Made by a program: the position numbers and the translations under genes. From an uncultured Faecalibacterium sp. (GTDB taxonomy: Bacteria; Bacillota; Clostridia; Oscillospirales; Ruminococcaceae): DNA of 13,387 nucleotides. The notes beneath the pieces were generated by a model. That model saw only the letters and a program-made list of their open reading frames with translations. It did not search any database and was not told the DNA's origin. Below, in pieces: positions 11,023-13,387 of the stretch. Every line of letters starts with the position of its first letter. Position 1 is the stretch's first letter. The stretch is taken from positions 1-13,387 of the forward strand of contig CAKSWQ010000052.1 in NCBI GenBank assembly GCA_934512105.1, in the 5' to 3' direction.

Positions 11023-11027
11023 TAGCA
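11019..11027 (-). promoter_or_regulatory. Extended -10 promoter for dgt-dnaG-rpoD
   Basis: TGCTACAAT on the minus strand (TG at 11026-11027, TACAAT at 11019-11024) is an extended -10 element. I see no good -35 hexamer at 16-18 bp, which fits an extended -10 promoter. Predicted start near 11012 leaves a leader of about 70 nt before dgt. No strong terminator separates yigZ from dgt, so read-through is also possible. Confidence 0.6.
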
Positions 11028-11084
11028 CATCGGCAGTGTCGAAGGGGGAAGTTCCGTGTCGGTTTGCAAAAAAGACTTTGTTTT

Positions 11085-11705
11085 TTAAAATGGTGCATAG
11101 AACGGGTCGGACACCGATACCTGAGCGCTGCCCCGGGTCAGTTCCCGCAGCTGCTCCAGCAGCGGAGCTTCGGTGTGCTCCGGCATCTGCCAGCGCAGGG
11201 TGACGCGATCCGTAAACTCCGGTGGTGCCTGCTTCGCCCCAGCGGCATCAATGAGCAGAGATGCACGCTCGTAGAGGGCGTAATCCACGGTCACCTGCAA
11301 CTCCACCACGCTGCGCACCGTGACCACCTCGGCATTTTCCAGTGCGAGGGCGGTTGCGGTGGTGTAGGCGCGCACCAAGCCGCCAGTGCCCAGCAGCACC
11401 CCACCAAAGTAGCGGGTGATCACCACGATCAGGTCGGTCAGACCACTATGCTGCAGCACTTCCAGTGCGGGCGTACCGGCGGTCTTTGCCGGCTCGCCGT
11501 CATCGGAATAGCGTTCGCGGTTGCCTGCCCGCAGACGGTAGGCATAGACGTTGTGCCGCGCGGTGCGGTTGGCCGCCCGCACCTGCTCCAGAAAGGCCAC
11601 AGCGGCTTCCTCACTGTCAGCAAAGGAAAGCTGTGCAATAAAGCGGCTCTTTTTCTCTTCATATTCGCCGGTGGCCGTGCCCCGGACGGTGCGGTAATCC
11701 TCCAC
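11085..11705 (-). CDS. YigZ/IMPACT-family protein (UPF0029 plus DUF1949)
   Basis: 206-residue protein of the YigZ (YvyE/IMPACT N-terminal) family. These are small cytoplasmic proteins of uncertain role; eukaryotic IMPACT is linked to translation control, and that should not be carried over directly. The UPF0029 domain (about 10-120) contains SDDGEPAKTAGTPAL (67-81) and the family signature RYFGGVLLGTGGLVRAY (98-114). The C-terminal part (about 133-200) fits DUF1949, a ferredoxin-like fold. I choose the GTG at 11705 because AGGAGG (11713-11718) sits seven bases upstream. The in-frame ATG at 11747 would add 14 residues that contain the promoter -10 and the ribosome site, so it is not the start. 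The gene lies between the CAP terminator and the dgt promoter, and appears to be its own short transcription unit. Confidence 0.92.
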   Translation of the reverse strand: MEDYRTVRGTATGEYEEKKSRFIAQLSFADSEEAAVAFLEQVRAANRTARHNVYAYRLRAGNRERYSDDGEPAKTAGTPALEVLQHSGLTDLIVVITRYFGGVLLGTGGLVRAYTTATALALENAEVVTVRSVVELQVTVDYALYERASLLIDAAGAKQAPPEFTDRVTLRWQMPEHTEAPLLEQLRELTRGSAQVSVSDPFYAPF

Positions 11706-11712
11706 GTTAGAT

Positions 11713-11718
11713 CCTCCT
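11713..11718 (-). promoter_or_regulatory. Shine-Dalgarno AGGAGG of the yigZ-family gene (decides GTG start)
   Basis: A full AGGAGG followed by seven bases and then GTG GAG GAT. It fixes the start at the GTG at 11705 rather than at the longer open frame starting at 11747. Confidence 0.85.
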
Positions 11719-11735
11719 GATAATAACTCAGAATA

Positions 11736-11744
11736 AGTATAACA
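11736..11744 (-). promoter_or_regulatory. Extended -10 promoter of the yigZ-family gene
   Basis: TGTTATACT on the minus strand is an extended -10 (TATACT at 11736-11741). The position 17 bp upstream holds only a T-rich hexamer belonging to the terminator U-tract. Predicted start near 11729 leaves a leader of about 24 nt. Confidence 0.6.
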
Positions 11745-11759
11745 CAAACGGGCGCAAAT

Positions 11760-11800
11760 AAAAAGACTGACGAAGCCTTGCGGCCCCGCCAGTCTTTTTT
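11760..11800. terminator. Bidirectional-looking intrinsic terminator after the CAP gene
   Basis: A 13-bp stem (GACTGGCGGGGCC at 11782-11794 with GGCTTCGTCAGTC at 11765-11777, three G-U pairs) is closed by a GCAA tetraloop in the minus transcript. It is followed by a U-run (11760-11764) on that strand and has TTTTTT (11795-11800) on the other side. It ends transcription of the CAP gene 17 bp after its stop. Its left edge lies against the yigZ promoter. Confidence 0.93.
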
Positions 11801-11816
11801 AGAAGAAAGCAGTTAA

Positions 11817-12755
11817 TCACTTGGTAAAGATCTGGATCCACTGATGGCCCCAGGTGCTGTTGCTGTTGTAGTAGTAACCAACACTCATCTTGCGAGCCTC
11901 AGGGTTCAGGATATTAGCACGATGGCCTTCGGAGTTCATCCATGCGTTGACGACCTCTTCAGGAGAGACGCTGCCCCATGCGGCATTCTCGCCGGTGGGG
12001 GTATCGGTGACGCCGTAGTCCTTCAGGACGGTGAAGCACTTGGAGCCATCGGGACGGACGTGAGAGTTCACAACGGCGATCTCCTCGGCACGGGTCTGGG
12101 CAGCGGCTGTCAGATCGTCATCGCCCATTTCCAGAGCAGTCAGACCGTACTTTGCGCGCTGGGCATTGACCAGATCCAGAACTTCCTGACGGTAATCCTC
12201 AGTATGAGAATTTTCGGGGTAAGAGAAGATCAGCACCCAGTAGTTGTTGTAGACACCGCCCTCGTAGTAGCCAACGCTCACGGTAGTAGCATCGGCGTTC
12301 AGGATACGCTCGCGGGTAAAGTCGGTAGCCATCCACTGATCCATTGCGGCATCGGGGGTGGAGCAGCCAGCCATGTAGTTCTCACCGATGGAAACATCGC
12401 TGATGCCGTTCTCTGCCAGAACGGTGAAATCGCGCTGACCGTTGGGACGAACGTAGGAGTAAGAAACTGCCAGTTCTTCGGCACGCTCCATCGCAGCGGC
12501 GTTATGGCTGCTGTCGCCCAGAGCAACGGGAGCCAGACCAGCCTGTGCACGCTCGTTATTGACCAGAGTCAGGAAGCTGCGCTGGTAAGCGTCTTCCTCG
12601 AAGTAAGAGTTTTCTTCCTCCACAGAAGCGGTGGCAGGAGCAGCAGCCTGTGCAGCGTTTGCGGTGACAGGCTTGAAGCCTGCAAAGCCAAAAACCACAG
12701 CCAGCGTCATAGCAGCTGCTGCGATATTCTTTACGGTACTCATTGCACGCTTCAT
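11817..12755 (-). CDS. Secreted protein with two tandem CAP/SCP (YkwD-like) domains
   Basis: 312-residue exported protein. The N-terminus MKRAMSTVKNIAAAAMTLAV is a Sec signal peptide with a hydrophobic core to about residue 27 and likely cleavage after ANA (32-34). Two CAP-superfamily domains follow a short Ala/Glu linker: about 57-178 and 187-310. Domain 2 keeps the expected cavity residues: H232 in SHVRPDG, E256 in GEN, H278 in GHRANILN and H304 in WGHQW. Domain 1 aligns clearly (GENYMAG, DQWM...RERILN) but has Y101, T147 and N171 at the three histidine positions, keeping only E125. No lipobox, sortase motif or transmembrane anchor is seen, so it is probably released. The ATG at 12755 is chosen because GGAGG lies seven bases upstream and the signal peptide starts there; the frame stays open to 12806. 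Bacterial CAP proteins are functionally diverse, so no specific activity is assigned. Confidence 0.93.
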   Translation of the reverse strand: MKRAMSTVKNIAAAAMTLAVVFGFAGFKPVTANAAQAAAPATASVEEENSYFEEDAYQRSFLTLVNNERAQAGLAPVALGDSSHNAAAMERAEELAVSYSYVRPNGQRDFTVLAENGISDVSIGENYMAGCSTPDAAMDQWMATDFTRERILNADATTVSVGYYEGGVYNNYWVLIFSYPENSHTEDYRQEVLDLVNAQRAKYGLTALEMGDDDLTAAAQTRAEEIAVVNSHVRPDGSKCFTVLKDYGVTDTPTGENAAWGSVSPEEVVNAWMNSEGHRANILNPEARKMSVGYYYNSNSTWGHQWIQIFTK

Positions 12756-12762
12756 AAGATTG

Positions 12763-12767
12763 CCTCC
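12763..12767 (-). promoter_or_regulatory. Shine-Dalgarno GGAGG of the CAP gene (decides start)
   Basis: GGAGG lies seven bases before the ATG at 12755, which begins a signal peptide. The open frame extends 17 codons further upstream, but those residues are not signal-peptide-like. Confidence 0.85.
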
Positions 12768-12801
12768 GGTCTGTTGCCTTATGCAGTGTGATGTTGGATG
12801 C

Positions 12802-12841
12802 TGCAACTTGTTTGCAACTCTGTCGTATCACGTCTGCAACT
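12802..12841. repeat. Three phased TGCAACT heptamers in the CAP leader
   Basis: TGCAACT occurs at 12802-12808, 12813-12819 and 12835-12841. Start-to-start distances are 11 and 22 bp, close to one and two turns of B-DNA, so the copies face the same side of the helix. They lie between the predicted start (about 12846) and the ribosome site. The last copy overlaps the promoter palindrome. A multi-site regulator is plausible but not shown. Confidence 0.5.
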
Positions 12842-12857
12842 CTTGTGTCACAAGAGT
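12839..12857. promoter_or_regulatory. 19-bp perfect palindrome over the CAP promoter -10 (probable operator)
   Basis: ACTCTTGTG and CACAAGAGT flank a single central base. The right arm covers most of the -10 hexamer, and the centre falls at the predicted start site. A 19-bp palindrome with 9-bp arms in this position is typical of a dimeric repressor site. The regulator is not in the window. Confidence 0.65.
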
Positions 12858-12881
12858 ATCACAAAACCGCACAGACGTCAA
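12853..12881 (-). promoter_or_regulatory. Promoter of the CAP gene
   Basis: TTGACG (12876-12881), 17 bp, then TACTCT (12853-12858), preceded by TGA to give an extended -10. The hexamers and spacing fit a sigma-A promoter. The predicted start near 12846 gives a leader of about 90 nt. Confidence 0.7.
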
Positions 12882-13060
12882 GAGGTTCAGAGGCCATTTT
12901 GCAGAAAAAATACAGATATTTTTAAATTTTCCCGCACTTTTATCGCAACTCAAGCGTAACAAACGCTCCGAAAACGTTACAGTTGTGTTGCGCTTCTCCC
13001 CAAAATCAGCCGAGTGCAACAGGTTCCGCACACTTTCGGTGACACTCGAGTGCGTTCCGG

Positions 13061-13100
13061 TTTGCATATTTTAGTATGTATATACATTTCTTTGCATATT
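13061..13100. repeat. Exact TTTGCATATT repeats bracketing palindrome ATGTATATACAT
   Basis: TTTGCATATT occurs at 13061-13070 and 13091-13100, starts 30 bp apart. The perfect 12-bp palindrome ATGTATATACAT (13076-13087) lies between the copies. No matching promoter with proper spacing was found. It may be a regulator site or a DNA-unwinding segment; function unknown. Confidence 0.5.
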
Positions 13101-13172
13101 GAGTCTTTGTGTACGCTTTTGTGGCGCTTCGCTGTGTTTCCTTCTGCGTTCCTTTCCCACGGAAAGCAAATT

Positions 13173-13206
13173 GGAGCTGCTGTGCAGTATCTGGCACAAC
13201 AGCTCC
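13173..13206. other. Stem-loop downstream of the etfA terminator
   Basis: GGAGCTGCTGTGC (13173-13185) pairs with GCACAACAGCTCC (13194-13206) except for one mismatch, around an 8-nt loop. In the minus direction it is followed by AATTTGCTTTCC, a poor U-run. It could be a backup terminator for etfA or a structured RNA. Its core resembles the two strong terminators in this window. Confidence 0.5.
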
Positions 13207-13221
13207 ATCATTAAAAAGCAT

Positions 13222-13258
13222 AAAAAGAGGCCGCTGCACAAGTTTGTGCAACGGCCTC
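13222..13258 (-). terminator. Intrinsic terminator after etfA
   Basis: A 14-bp stem (GAGGCCGTTGCACA at 13245-13258 with TGTGCAGCGGCCTC at 13227-13240, one G-U pair) with a 4-nt loop, followed by UUUUU (13222-13226) in the minus transcript. It lies 45 bp after the etfA stop codon. Confidence 0.95.
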
Positions 13259-13303
13259 TCACAATTCAGGCTATGCTATTGAAGTATGCTCAGGGACAGG
13301 CAA

Positions 13304-13387
13304 TCACAGTGCAGCCTTTGCTGCCTCGATCTGCTTGATGAGCTCGGGCACGACCTTGAACAGGTCGCCCACGATGCCGTAGTCAGC
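13304..13387 (-). CDS. etfA: Electron transfer flavoprotein subunit alpha, C-terminal 27 residues
   Basis: Only the 3' end is in the window. The last residues read ADYGIVGDLFKVVPELIKQI and then EAAKAAL before TGA. The ADYGIVGDLFKVVP segment is the highly conserved FAD-domain C-terminus of EtfA. In anaerobic butyrate producers EtfA works with EtfB and butyryl-CoA dehydrogenase in crotonyl-CoA reduction; whether those genes lie upstream cannot be seen here. A strong terminator follows, so this is the last gene of its operon. The call rests on a short but distinctive segment. Confidence 0.88.
   Translation of the reverse strand, partial: ADYGIVGDLFKVVPELIKQIEAAKAAL

Larger units (their letters stand above)
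12882..13221. other. Gene-free, dyad-rich region between CAP and etfA
   Basis: About 340 bp between the etfA terminator and the CAP promoter with no credible gene: short open frames lack ribosome sites and cross the terminator or promoter. It contains AT-rich stretches around 12903-12930, a 10-bp palindrome CACTCGAGTG (13043-13052), a 12-bp palindrome bracketed by exact repeats (13061-13100) and a hairpin (13173-13206). Confidence 0.6.

Noticed and set aside
11065..11090. Possible terminator after the yigZ-family gene
   Set aside because: Only an A-run facing a T-run, with no GC-rich stem; not convincing as an intrinsic terminator.
8449..11720. Long plus-strand open frames opposite dnaG, dgt and the yigZ-family gene
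   Set aside because: They overlap well-supported minus-strand genes along their whole length and carry no family motif.
12956..12980. GTAAC / GTTAC inverted repeat
   Set aside because: Arms are only 5 bp with a 15-bp spacer in AT-rich sequence, within chance expectation.
12828..13067. 79-codon minus-strand frame upstream of the CAP gene
   Set aside because: No ribosome site, no recognisable product, and it overlaps the CAP promoter and palindrome.
13006..13251. Minus-strand frame crossing the etfA terminator
   Set aside because: It begins inside the terminator stem and lacks a ribosome site.

Overview
The window is a chromosomal housekeeping segment in which every gene I can support lies on the minus strand. 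The protein set points to a GC-moderate gut clostridium of the Oscillospiraceae/Ruminococcaceae, probably Faecalibacterium-like: Firmicutes-type RpoB/RpoC, the dgt-dnaG-rpoD order, an electron-transfer flavoprotein alpha C-terminus, and a secreted YkwD-like CAP protein. The genus is an inference that I could not test by a search.

Read in the direction of transcription (from high to low coordinates), the order is: the 3' end of etfA with a strong terminator; a gene-free stretch of about 550 bp rich in dyads; a secreted tandem-CAP protein with its own promoter and a bidirectional terminator; a YigZ/IMPACT-family gene (GTG start); a probable dgt-dnaG-rpoD operon (dNTP triphosphohydrolase, primase, primary sigma factor) closed by an intrinsic terminator; a gene-free stretch of about 470 bp holding the rpoB promoter(s) and a structured leader; rpoB; and the first ~846 codons of rpoC, which runs off the left edge.

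The genes form an information-processing block. DnaG primes replication, Dgt trims dNTP pools, and RpoD, RpoB and RpoC are the sigma, beta and beta-prime subunits of RNA polymerase. rpoBC does not follow rplJ-rplL here. It follows the rpoD terminator and has its own consensus promoter, so the familiar coupling of rpoBC to ribosomal protein L10/L7-L12 transcription appears to be absent.

No mobile element, CRISPR array, tRNA, rRNA, phage gene or evident new multi-gene system was found. The points worth a second look are regulatory and structural: palindromes placed exactly over the -10 elements of the dgt and CAP promoters, helically phased heptamers in the CAP leader, the structured rpoB leader with a nested second promoter, a hairpin between rpoB and rpoC, a near-duplicated terminator hairpin, and a CAP protein whose first domain has lost all three conserved histidines.
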